From positions 203,767 to 267,766 of the forward strand of contig CALSOU010000002.1 of NCBI GenBank assembly GCA_943788055.1: a stretch of 64,000 bases of DNA, written 5' to 3'. The DNA comes from an uncultured Saprospiraceae bacterium (lineage in GTDB: Bacteria; Bacteroidota; Bacteroidia; Chitinophagales; Saprospiraceae). How positions within the stretch are numbered: position 1 is the stretch's first letter; each line of letters opens with the position of its first letter. The notes below the pieces were generated by a model. The model was given only the letters and a program-made list of their open reading frames with translations, made no database searches and had not been told where the DNA came from. The position numbers and the translations under genes were made by a program. Shown in pieces: positions 18,920 through 27,275 of this stretch.

Positions 18920-19738
18920 ATGATTAACTATATAAAAAACAACATTTCTTACTTGCTACTTTTAGCCGTCATCATCAGTTTCACATCTTGTGAAGATATC
19001 ATCGAGATAGATGTACAAGATTCTGAGTCTAAAATCGTCGTCGATGCATTGCTGAATGTCGTTGAACAAACCGCAACTGTCCGACTAAGCAAAACAACAC
19101 CTCTTTATTCAACAGACACCACAGTTGTAGATTTAGACGCATCCGTATCTCTAGTTGACGAAGTTGGCAATTCTACTCCCTTATCTCAATTAACTGTTGG
19201 AGAATATGTTGCAACTGATCTAAATGTTCAAGCTGGTCAGGATCTGACGCTTGTGGTTGAAGTAGATAATGAAGTTTACAGTGGAAATGCTATCGTACCA
19301 GAGTTTGTAGAATTAGCTAAAGTAGACACGCTACAAACGGCTTTCACATTTGGTGACACAACAGTTGTTTTTTACCAAGTAGCCATGGAGTGGATTGATA
19401 TTCTTGATGTAGATAATTTCTACCGCTTGCAGACCTATGTCAATGACACACTGGAGACAGGCCAGTACTTTTTATATGCTGATACGCAAAATAATGGAAT
19501 CGCTATGAATCGGCCTATTATGTCCTTCTATCAGCCTGGTCAGAATATCACACTCGAACTCTATAGTACTAATGAAAGCTATTATGATTTCTACTTACAG
19601 GTAGCGAGTATACAAGAACAAGGTTTTGGAGGTACCACACCTTTCAATCCGCAAGGAAATATGTTTGATAGCGACGGGAATCACATCTTGGGTAATTTCG
19701 GTATTATACAGTCCAGCAGTATTCATGTACAGTTGTAG
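18920..19738 (+). CDS. DUF4249-domain lipoprotein, partner of the TonB receptor
   Basis: I choose the ATG at 18920 rather than an upstream in-frame start at 18887 because the lipoprotein signal MINYIKNNISYLLLLAVI... with lipobox SFTSC starts there. The mature start EDIIEIDVQDSESKIVVDALL and the following beta-rich repeats (VRLSKTTPLYSTD, SVSLVDEVGNSTPL, YSGNAIVPEFVELAKVDTLQ) are the usual DUF4249 pattern, and the protein ends with GNFGIIQSSSIHVQL, a normal family ending. Such proteins accompany TonB-dependent receptors and may act as surface binding partners; the ligand is unknown. Confidence 0.82.
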   Translation: MINYIKNNISYLLLLAVIISFTSCEDIIEIDVQDSESKIVVDALLNVVEQTATVRLSKTTPLYSTDTTVVDLDASVSLVDEVGNSTPLSQLTVGEYVATDLNVQAGQDLTLVVEVDNEVYSGNAIVPEFVELAKVDTLQTAFTFGDTTVVFYQVAMEWIDILDVDNFYRLQTYVNDTLETGQYFLYADTQNNGIAMNRPIMSFYQPGQNITLELYSTNESYYDFYLQVASIQEQGFGGTTPFNPQGNMFDSDGNHILGNFGIIQSSSIHVQL

Positions 19739-19789
19739 CCTAACGGTTTCAGAACTGAGATACCTATCATTTCGAACCAATAACCGACT

Positions 19790-20090
19790 CTTCCAACTAG
19801 TTCACCGAAATTTGTTCTATTTTCGATTTCATAGATTGGATCAACATTGTAGTAGGATACGGTGGTCGCGGATACCTGTTGCCCCAGTCTACGATGATTT
19901 GGGCAATGTTATGCCGGAATACATATGAACCCGGGAATACTATTTGTCTTTGGATGTTGATTTTCAAAAAAATCTAACAAAATCTCCATTGCTGAAATCG
20001 ATATTCAAAACCATTAGCTTTATCAAATTTCCATTTCCGATGCTTGGGTATAATCGAATGAATCACTTTACATTTCATTAGTTTTGATAT
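19790..20090 (+). pseudogene. Decayed remnant of a DUF2279-like (YfiM-type) gene
   Basis: Between the DUF4249 gene and the convergent EEP gene, forward frames read pieces of a known C-terminal pattern: DWINIVVGYGG, then in another frame APVYDDLGNVMPEY, and then TREYYLSLDVDFQKN, SIFKTISFIKFPFP and NHFTFH. Family members have Y-L-S-x-D-x-D followed by a hydrophobic KxPxP segment and end in HW. Here an in-frame TGA at 19926-19928 replaces a probable CGA and a TAG at 20079-20081 replaces a probable TGG, in addition to frame breaks and a missing N-terminal half. I read it as a pseudogene that once followed the receptor genes. Confidence 0.5.
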
Positions 20091-20150
20091 GCACCCTTTA
20101 GCATCAGCTTTCTCCCGATGGAACAGCACGCCTTGTCTAAGAAAATGCAC

Positions 20151-21884
20151 TTAGTTGGATTTTACTATTCTTTTGGAAATGACCTGGCCATCAACCGTCA
20201 ACCGTAGGATATAAATGCCTGAATCAGTAAGGTCTGAAACCTCAAGTATATCGATGAACGAGCCTTCCAAAATGACTTGGCCCCTAGGATTCAGCAGTTG
20301 ATATGAGATGGGGTGATTATTACCTGCAATAAATACCTCAAAACTCTCAGAGAAGGGATTCGGATAAAGGGTGATTTCTGGCGCATTTTTGTCCAAATCC
20401 GAATGGGTATTTACAAGAAATTTAAATTCAAAATCGGTTACCAATGGCAAATGATCGGAAGCATTGACTGCATCATTTTTAAATAAACCATAAGCAGTCA
20501 AACTATCTTGTGGCAAACTCGGTGTAAACAAAGAGAACTGATTTTGCAAGATGAGATTGGAACCACTATAGATGATGTAATCCAATTTTCCAGGACTGAA
20601 ACTACTCCCTTCATCATACCATGTATAGTTGAACGGCAAACCGGTTACATATGGATTGCTATCCAACAAAGGGTTTCCATCCCAATCGGGATCAAAATCC
20701 TCACCATAGGCGTTTTCATTGACGATGTCGCCCGTCAATAAAGTTTTCAATTGCTGATGATCGCCGACCAAATTCATATCCCCAAGAATGATGATAGGAG
20801 CAGTAGGCTCTATCGAAATCGGCCCCTTTCCTTCTTTGGCTTCCCTGACAAATTCCATGATGAGATCCACTTCTTTTTGTCTGCCGGAATTATTATCACA
20901 GCAAGGAGGATGCGCCACAATCAACAATGCATCGCTGTCAATAGCAGGAATATCGATTAAAAATGCCCCATTTCCAGAACTTGAATTTTGACCTTGAATT
21001 TTTGTGCTTTTCACAATGGGATATCTGCTGATCGCATGGCAATCTGGGCCAGCTTTGGCATGATACCAATCTTGTCCAGAGGCAGATGGTAGCATGTTTT
21101 CGATTTCAAATGCTACTTGTGAGGAGGTATAATCATAGATTTCTTGGAATCCAATAATATCAGGTTCTATAGCTTGGAGAATCCGAGTAAAATATTCGGT
21201 TCTAGGGGCTTCAAAGAACCCATTGGACAATACGTTATAGGAGACAACTCTGATGTCTACCTCAGGATGTTTTTGAATCGCATAATTGGGCAGTGGCCCC
21301 AATTCTAGATCAGAAAGCACATAAAGGATGGATTCATTGGCATCTGGTAGGAAATCTCCACTGAAAATATCATCGTGAAATACAACTTTCACGGTATCAG
21401 CTTGAAATACGGGAATCCCAGCAATCACGACGTCAGTATGGATGGCTATCTCAAAAACATTTGATGTCACCGTTGGTGCTGTAATGAGAAAAATATCTTC
21501 ATGATCAATTTCTACCTCACTACCAGCATAGAAAAAATATCCTGTTCTCTCACCAAAATAATACACCAACTCCGCTCCTATCCCATTCATCGACAAACCT
21601 GTATTTGAATTATTGTCGGTATCGAGATACAAGGCAACGGCATTGTAATCTTGTAAATTGATCTCAGTTCCTATTTCTAATTTAAAAAAGAGGAATGCAT
21701 CATCATGATTCATTTGCAAGGTCCCAAAATCTACATCCGAGGGTCCCCCATCTCCACCGGGATCATTATAGACAGCTGGATACCCCGACCAATCCTCAAA
21801 AATACCATCCACTAAGATACCATCTTGTGCGAAGCCGAGTAATGGAGCGAAGCAAATGAACACAAATGAAAGTTCTTGTTTCAT
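20151..21884 (-). CDS. T9SS-exported endonuclease/exonuclease/phosphatase-family protein
   Basis: A 577-residue secreted protein. The signal peptide ends at GFAQ. Residues about 22-195 form a beta-rich module starting DGILVDGIFEDWSGYPA, resembling the carbohydrate-binding or lipoprotein-like domains found before EEP domains. Residues about 205-485 are an EEP domain: RVVSYNVLSNG, DIIGFQEIYDY (metal Glu), ILGDMNLVGD, KLDYIIYSG and the catalytic DHLPLVTDF. Residues about 500-577 are a type IX secretion sorting domain (ITLYPNPFSESFEVF ... GIYILRLTVDGQVISKRIV). It is therefore a secreted DNase- or phosphatase-like enzyme, perhaps for extracellular DNA and phosphate acquisition; the substrate is inference. 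Confidence 0.85.
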   Translation of the reverse strand: MKQELSFVFICFAPLLGFAQDGILVDGIFEDWSGYPAVYNDPGGDGGPSDVDFGTLQMNHDDAFLFFKLEIGTEINLQDYNAVALYLDTDNNSNTGLSMNGIGAELVYYFGERTGYFFYAGSEVEIDHEDIFLITAPTVTSNVFEIAIHTDVVIAGIPVFQADTVKVVFHDDIFSGDFLPDANESILYVLSDLELGPLPNYAIQKHPEVDIRVVSYNVLSNGFFEAPRTEYFTRILQAIEPDIIGFQEIYDYTSSQVAFEIENMLPSASGQDWYHAKAGPDCHAISRYPIVKSTKIQGQNSSSGNGAFLIDIPAIDSDALLIVAHPPCCDNNSGRQKEVDLIMEFVREAKEGKGPISIEPTAPIIILGDMNLVGDHQQLKTLLTGDIVNENAYGEDFDPDWDGNPLLDSNPYVTGLPFNYTWYDEGSSFSPGKLDYIIYSGSNLILQNQFSLFTPSLPQDSLTAYGLFKNDAVNASDHLPLVTDFEFKFLVNTHSDLDKNAPEITLYPNPFSESFEVFIAGNNHPISYQLLNPRGQVILEGSFIDILEVSDLTDSGIYILRLTVDGQVISKRIVKSN

Positions 21885-22133
21885 CTGATGAAGTAGATGA
21901 TGGATCGTGTTTTTGGTTTAATATTAATAATAAAGGTCATAACAAACCCTAAAGGTGTTGGTTTAATCGACACGTATGCTTTTAATCCGCCAGCTATCAG
22001 TTCTAATACCCAATTGGCTCTGGCTCGTGATTCAACTGTACTTGAGCATGTTCCTTTCTTTAGTTAGTATTCTCTTCAACCCTATTTATTACCTATAATA
22101 TGTAACGTTTTTCTAAGGGTCGACTAAATCAAT

Positions 22134-22922
22134 CTATAATACCACATCATTAAACCCAACGCTCACACTACCTATCCCTTCAAAATCAGCTCGGATCATG
22201 TCACCTGCTTGTACTTCCACCATTTTACCAAGTGCACCCGTTAGAATGATGTCACCTTCTTGCAAGGGTTCATCCAAGTTAAGCATCGTATTCGCTAACC
22301 AGAACAATGCATTAATTGGTGATCCTAGACAATCTGAACCTATACCCTGGGAAATGAGTCCGTCATGGTTGTACAAGCGCATTTCCGTATGAATTATATC
22401 GATTTCATCTAGTGTTTTTGGAGTGTGCCCCAAAACAAAATGACTAGCGGAAGCATTATCCGCTACCGTATCCCAAATCTTGATATCCCAGTTCTCAATT
22501 CGACTTCCGACGATTTCAATAGCAGGTAGCACATAATCAATAGCGCCCATGATATCGACAATGGACATCTGTTCCAAATCGAGGTCTTCTCCCAACACGA
22601 TGGCCAACTCAGCCTCTACTTTTGGTTGGTGTAACTGATTCACACTGATCTCCTGACCATTCAAAACTTCCATATCATGAAACAAGCTTCCAAAATCTGG
22701 CTGCGTCACGCCCAATTGTTTTTGAACTACTTTGGAAGTAAGTCCGATCTTTCTACCGACCATCCTAGAGCCTTGATCCATGCGGCGTTCATTATTAAAC
22801 GCCTGGATTACATAGGCAAATTCAATACCTCCTTCTTCAATTTCACTTCGCAAAGGGCTGATGTATTTTCTCGTTTGTGCCGCTTTAACTAGTAAGTCTG
22901 CGTAATGTTTGATTTCTTTCAT
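22134..22922 (-). CDS. Fumarylacetoacetate-hydrolase-superfamily hydratase (2-keto-4-pentenoate hydratase-like)
   Basis: About 262 residues starting at MKEIKHYADLLVKAA (a longer in-frame start at 22964 has no better support). The sequence matches the MhpD/DmpE hydratase and 4-oxalocrotonate decarboxylase group: MVGRKIGLTSKVVQKQLGV, the metal-binding PKVEAELAIVLGEDL, AIDYVLPAIEIVGSRIENW, and the ending VQAGDMIRADFEGIGSVSVGF. These enzymes hydrate 2-hydroxypentadienoate or decarboxylate oxalocrotonate in meta-cleavage of catechols. No other aromatic pathway gene is nearby, so the physiological substrate is uncertain. It is transcribed divergently from the CPBP fragment, with about 180 bases between them. 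Confidence 0.82.
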   Translation of the reverse strand: MKEIKHYADLLVKAAQTRKYISPLRSEIEEGGIEFAYVIQAFNNERRMDQGSRMVGRKIGLTSKVVQKQLGVTQPDFGSLFHDMEVLNGQEISVNQLHQPKVEAELAIVLGEDLDLEQMSIVDIMGAIDYVLPAIEIVGSRIENWDIKIWDTVADNASASHFVLGHTPKTLDEIDIIHTEMRLYNHDGLISQGIGSDCLGSPINALFWLANTMLNLDEPLQEGDIILTGALGKMVEVQAGDMIRADFEGIGSVSVGFNDVVL

Positions 22923-23100
22923 AGTTCTATTGAATACGTAATGAACACCGGCAAAATCGACCAATGTCTAATATACCAGTTAACTAGGTTTATAAAATAA
23001 AATGTAGGACTAATAGTCCATAGTTGATCTTCAACGGCCCACGTGGCAAAGTTAAAGATAATAAGCCCTAGATTCGTATCTTACGAATAAAAAAGACCGA

Positions 23101-23585
23101 GTGACCAATCGATTCCTAGAACAAGCAAAATTGGGGAAGAACCAATGGTGGCGATATGTAATCGGTACATTCTTGGTCCTTTTATTCTTTCAAGTCATTG
23201 GATTTATGCCCGTAGAACTCTACATGGACTCTGCCAATCCTACTGATTTCACGGCTGTGGAATGGTATGAATATCAAGTAAATTCAGATTACATAAGCCT
23301 AGGTTTGGACAAAAACATGGGACTTACAATGCTGATTCTGGGATTTGTCATTGGCATGGCTGCCTTGCTAATAGTCTACCGATTCTTGCATAAGAAACCG
23401 CTTCTTCATCTTTTTACGGGATACCATAAAATTCGCTGGAAACGTGTGTGTTTCGTGCTCGTAGCATGGGGAAGTCTTTGTCTTCTTTTACTTTTCGGAC
23501 AATTATTAACTAGTCCAGAAGACTACGCTTGGCAATTTGACGCTAGCAAGTTTATTCCTCTACTTCTGATCTGTATTTTAATGAG
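23101..23585 (+). pseudogene. Truncated CPBP-family intramembrane protease
   Basis: The frame opens at a GTG (23101). It encodes an N-terminal part with QWWRYVIGTFLVLLFFQVIGF and three further hydrophobic segments, ending FIPLLLICILM. This matches the first half of Bacteroidota CPBP (Abi/CAAX-like) proteases. In intact members the next residues carry the catalytic EExxxR motif. Here the family match stops at about 23585 and the frame runs into sequence antisense to the photolyase tail, closing at 23685. All catalytic residues are missing, so it is either a genuine truncation or an assembly junction. Confidence 0.6.
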
Positions 23586-23608
23586 GCGATCAATTTTTGA
23601 TTTAGGTA

Positions 23609-25083
23609 TCAAACTCTTCTATTGGGCGTCGTATGCGTTTTTAAAATACGATATGCTTCTTTGCGCACATCTTGTCGCTTTATAAATTCGTGAACTTTGG
23701 TATTGGCTTCTCGTCCCGCTTTTTCGTGATCGACAACTGGTGCAACATAGTCTGCTCCCACTCTAAAATTATACATCATTTCTTCCATCGGAGTCAAGGT
23801 CCAAGGCGTATGAATATGTGAATCAGGACAAGCTTCCAATTCAGGAACCCATTTTCGAATAAAAATACCTTTAGGGTCATGTTCTTGTGATTGCTTGACT
23901 GGATTATAAACTCGGATAGTATGTATACCCGTGGTTCCAGCTTGCATTTGCAATTGAGGATAGTGTATCCCTGGCTCAAAATCAAGAAATACCCTAGCAA
24001 GGTGATACGCGCCATCCCTCCAGTCTTGCCATAAATGTAAAGTCAAAAATGATACGACCATGGCGCGCATTCGAAAATTGATATAGCCTGTTTCTCGTCA
24101 AACAACGCATACACGCGTCGATCAAGGGATAACCTGTCTGCCCTTCTTCCCAGCGAGATATGAACTCTGCGATTCCTCTTCTTTTCAAGATTGAAGAAAG
24201 GCCCTATTGATCGGCCGAATCTGCTTGATCCGTCTCCATTTCAAACTTCTGGATGAAAGTGGCAGTGCCATCTCAATCTAGACGCGAAGTTCTTGAAATG
24301 GAAGCCCGCCGACTTTCTGATATTGATCCCGTTGCGCCTTGATACACTTGTCGGATACTCATAGTTTCCCCATGCCAGAGTAGGGAGACAAGCGCGAACA
24401 GGACTCTCTTGACTCGTCGTGGCTTTCGAAATGTGACTCATGTATCGGTCGATTCGCCCCTCCAAGAAGCTGCCTAAATACTGATGTGCCTTGCGCTCTC
24501 CCCCACTCTGAAAATTTGAATTTGGAGTCATCCAACTCTTCTATCAACGCTTGACCAATTTCCTGCAGCTTTATGAATCTTACACGATTCAAACTTCGGG
24601 CTTGTCGAGAGGTCGCTCCATGAATTCCGTCCATCCTACCCCCCACCGCTGGCGATTCTTCCGACCTCGTACCACTCCATTACTTTGGAACTCATTCCAC
24701 TGAACCTTATGCAGCTTCAACCAGCTAGCAACATCCTTGTCTCGTTCGTAACTCTTGAGAATTCCGGTTTCCTCATGACTGTAGACTCCTTTGATCTTGT
24801 ATGATCGACGAATGCTCTCAAAGGCTTCCAGAGCCTCAGCATAGATGAGATTAACATGTGCGCCTTGCTGATTCTGATTCATGTCGTCAACACTTTCACG
24901 CACAAACCTCCAGTGCCGATCACTGTAGTGTGGATCTTTCACCAAGAGTGGTTCGATCAGTGTGAGACGCGATGAGCTTCTGCGTCATTGGATCCTGCAA
25001 ATGCCATGGCCTCAGCAAGTGGCTCATGATCTTGCCAACGCAAATCTCTCTTTAAACCAGACGACTACTACGTCATTTTGCAT
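23609..25083 (-). CDS. Cryptochrome/deoxyribodipyrimidine photolyase, frame broken several times
   Basis: A flavoprotein that repairs UV-induced pyrimidine dimers using light, or a related cryptochrome. The start at 25083 reads [11 protein letters not shown], and after removing one A (25051-25053) continues [17 protein letters not shown], the usual antenna-domain start. [20 protein letters not shown], RLxWHCHFIQKFE (split between frames near 24250-24300), [46 protein letters not shown] and [15 protein letters not shown] follow, all photolyase FAD-domain motifs. Total length of about 490 residues is normal. At least five frame changes are needed to read the whole protein, in a stretch (23.6-26.2 kb) where neighbours are also broken, so I favour poor consensus over a true pseudogene. 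Confidence 0.72.
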
Positions 25084-25280
25084 ATTGCTCAGTAAAACCA
25101 CGTTAAGTGCTATCCAGGTTTTCGACCATCGTGAACCACTTTGCAATCGTTTGACTGTTCATCATTTACCAGCAAACCTGATTTTCACTGAAATGGATTA
25201 CTTGCCTTAACTTGTCACTTCCTCTACAGGTCAAAGATAGAAAAAGCGACATGCGTCGACTTTGGACTATGTATGCCACT

Positions 25281-26107
25281 CTACATATTCGCATATAACA
25301 CCCCTCCATGATTCATGAAAGTACCCTCTCTGTCGGTTCAGAGTCCAGTCTGTCCTCCCTCATAATTGGTAGCGCTTGCAAACCTAATTCATTGAAAGAG
25401 ACAAGCAGTCGCTGCGAAGTCCCAAACGCTGCCCTCCTCCTTCCTCCTCTTTAGGAAATTTCAACATGCAAGCCGGACCATTTTCCGCCACAAATATTGC
25501 GTTCATAACCGATCCAGAACCCGAAATTTCTCTCATACCCTGCAAATGCAACAGTTCACGTTTCTCTTGTAATATACTTTCAATCTCAGCTACACGTGGT
25601 GTATCCTTCAATTCTCGATCAGTAAAATAGCTTAGGAACTTATTCTGGCGTTGAGCTATCCAAGGAACACTGTTTTTGAATGCCCCTTTACCTTTAATTG
25701 CATGGTATAAAGTTTCCGTGCAAGGGTCATATACAACACCTATAAAAGGTACTCCGTGCCGATCAACCAGCGCAATAGATACAGAAAAACCTGGACGTTT
25801 GTTAACGAAGGGCAAGGTTCCGTCCATCGGATCAATACACCAGAAAAAATCCTTTTCGAATCGACTACCATCATCTTTTGTCTCTTCAGATAGAATTGCG
25901 AAATTAAATTGCTCAGTACTATTTTGCAAAAGAGATAAAATCATCGATTCACAATGCTCTGTCCACTTCAGTCACAACTTGTGAAGCATAACTAGAGCCT
26001 GCCAGTTTGTTTTCAATTAGAACGTCATTATCCAGATGCTTTTGAATGACTTTTCCGGCTGAAATTGCTGCTTCAATCGCTATATCACCAAGTTTACATA
26101 AATCCAT
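25281..26107 (-). CDS. cysQ: CysQ/inositol-monophosphatase-family phosphatase, frame broken
   Basis: A member of the lithium-sensitive phosphatase family, probably a 3'(2'),5'-bisphosphate nucleotidase that removes PAP formed in sulfate assimilation. Across the breaks it reads MDLCKLGDIAIEAAISAGKVI, VVTEVDRACESMILSLLQ, LSEE, the family signature WCIDPMDGT, FSVSIALVD, ISGSGSVMNA, GGGSVWDFAATACLFNELG and finally GTFMNHGGVLYANM. Corrections needed are one extra base in each of 25953-25954, 25432-25434 and 25395-25397, and one missing base near 25330. The net result is 825 bp, 274 residues, a normal size. Its ATG directly follows the TAA of the phosphotransferase gene. Confidence 0.75.
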
Positions 26108-27054
26108 TTATAGATTATTGATCACTTCAGAAGTAACGCGTTCACTGTAGCTATTAATTTTCCAATGATTTGGGTTCCAGCCCTTTAAAAATCGATGAAA
26201 GTCTGCCCATGCTACTCGATATAACGAGCGCCATTCGATTCTAGCTCTTCGTTCAGTTCAGAAAATGCACTTCGTAAAAACTTAAAATACGTATCCAAAA
26301 TCTTCGATTCTAATCGTTCACAGTCTTCCTCGTTCAAGCAACTCCCAATGAAATATACAACATCCTTCATTCCACATCCTCCTCCTACATACTGCAAATC
26401 AACACCAGCAACTTTACCGTCTTCAGCAAAGCAGAAGTTTGCCAATTTAGCATCGCCATGTACGAATGTCTTGAACTTACATGTATTTAGTTTTTCATCA
26501 ATTAAAGATGCGGAGCGTTTCAACCTCCCATCCTCTAGCACTTCAAGTTCGGCCGGTCTTGTATCCAAATGCCAGTACGTTCCAACTTCCCATAATCCAT
26601 TGGGAGTCTCACCCAAATAACTAGCATGAAACCGAGCAAGCCACTCTAAACAAGAACAAATCTCACCCCATGCAACGGATGTTTTACGAACTGGGTATCC
26701 AGCAGCGTCTAAGTCTTCTAAGACTATCAATACTTCTTCGTTCTCTCTTGAAACTCCCAAACATTCAGGTACTCGTGCTTGACTTCTCGTACTATAATTT
26801 TCGTACCACACGGTTTCAACACGGTAGGATTTTAGCTTCCGTTGATGTCCAATATCCGAATCCCATCCTCGCGGATGAGTTGAGCTTTTTGATAGTTGAA
26901 TCTGCTTGATAACAACAGAATCTAAGGAAGATCCCAGCAATTCTATCCGCATAATTTTACCATAGCCACTCCATAATTCCTGGATTGTTTGCGTCCTGCC
27001 TAATGAAGAAGCTCTTGTTATATCAAGGATTTCCGTCTTGAAAAATTCATTCAT
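26108..27054 (-). CDS. Aminoglycoside/choline-kinase-like phosphotransferase (EcKinase-like)
   Basis: I start at [15 protein letters not shown] (27054), since the upstream extension has no coding character. The kinase-like fold is seen in SVVIKQIQ (nucleotide-binding Lys), [14 protein letters not shown] (hinge), the catalytic loop [13 protein letters not shown] with HGDxxxxN, and [14 protein letters not shown], where the metal-binding Asp sits in VDLQ. After ESNGARYIE a TAG appears, but adding one base continues [26 protein letters not shown] to a TAA at 26108, giving 315 residues and ending exactly where cysQ begins. The family phosphorylates small hydroxylated or amino compounds; the substrate is unknown. 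Confidence 0.72.
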
Positions 27055-27133
27055 AAGTAAGCAAAGATAAATATTCAAGATCTTATATTTGGGCCACAAC
27101 TAAGGTGCAATCTAGCTATGTTTGGCTGGTAAA

Positions 27134-27262
27134 TACATTTTGGGGTCCTACCCTTCGGGTCGCTACGTCCATTAGCTCGCAAGTCTGCTCGGCCTGCTTG
27201 GGCAGGCTGGTCAAAAATGACCACTAATTTCCATCGCTAGTCCGCTGTGTTGCTAAAATGTA
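27134..27262. repeat. Small GC-richer inverted-repeat element (MITE-like candidate)
   Basis: The ends TACATTTTGG (27134-27143) and CTAAAATGTA (27253-27262) are imperfect inverted repeats, 9 of 10 pairs matching. Inside are two further perfect hairpins, GCCTGC-TTGG-GCAGGC and TGGTCA-AAAA-TGACCA. The insert is richer in GC than its surroundings and encodes nothing. It lies in the gap between the phosphotransferase and the transporter genes. I see no target-site duplication. Confidence 0.4.
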
Positions 27263-27275
27263 AGCTATTCAATTT

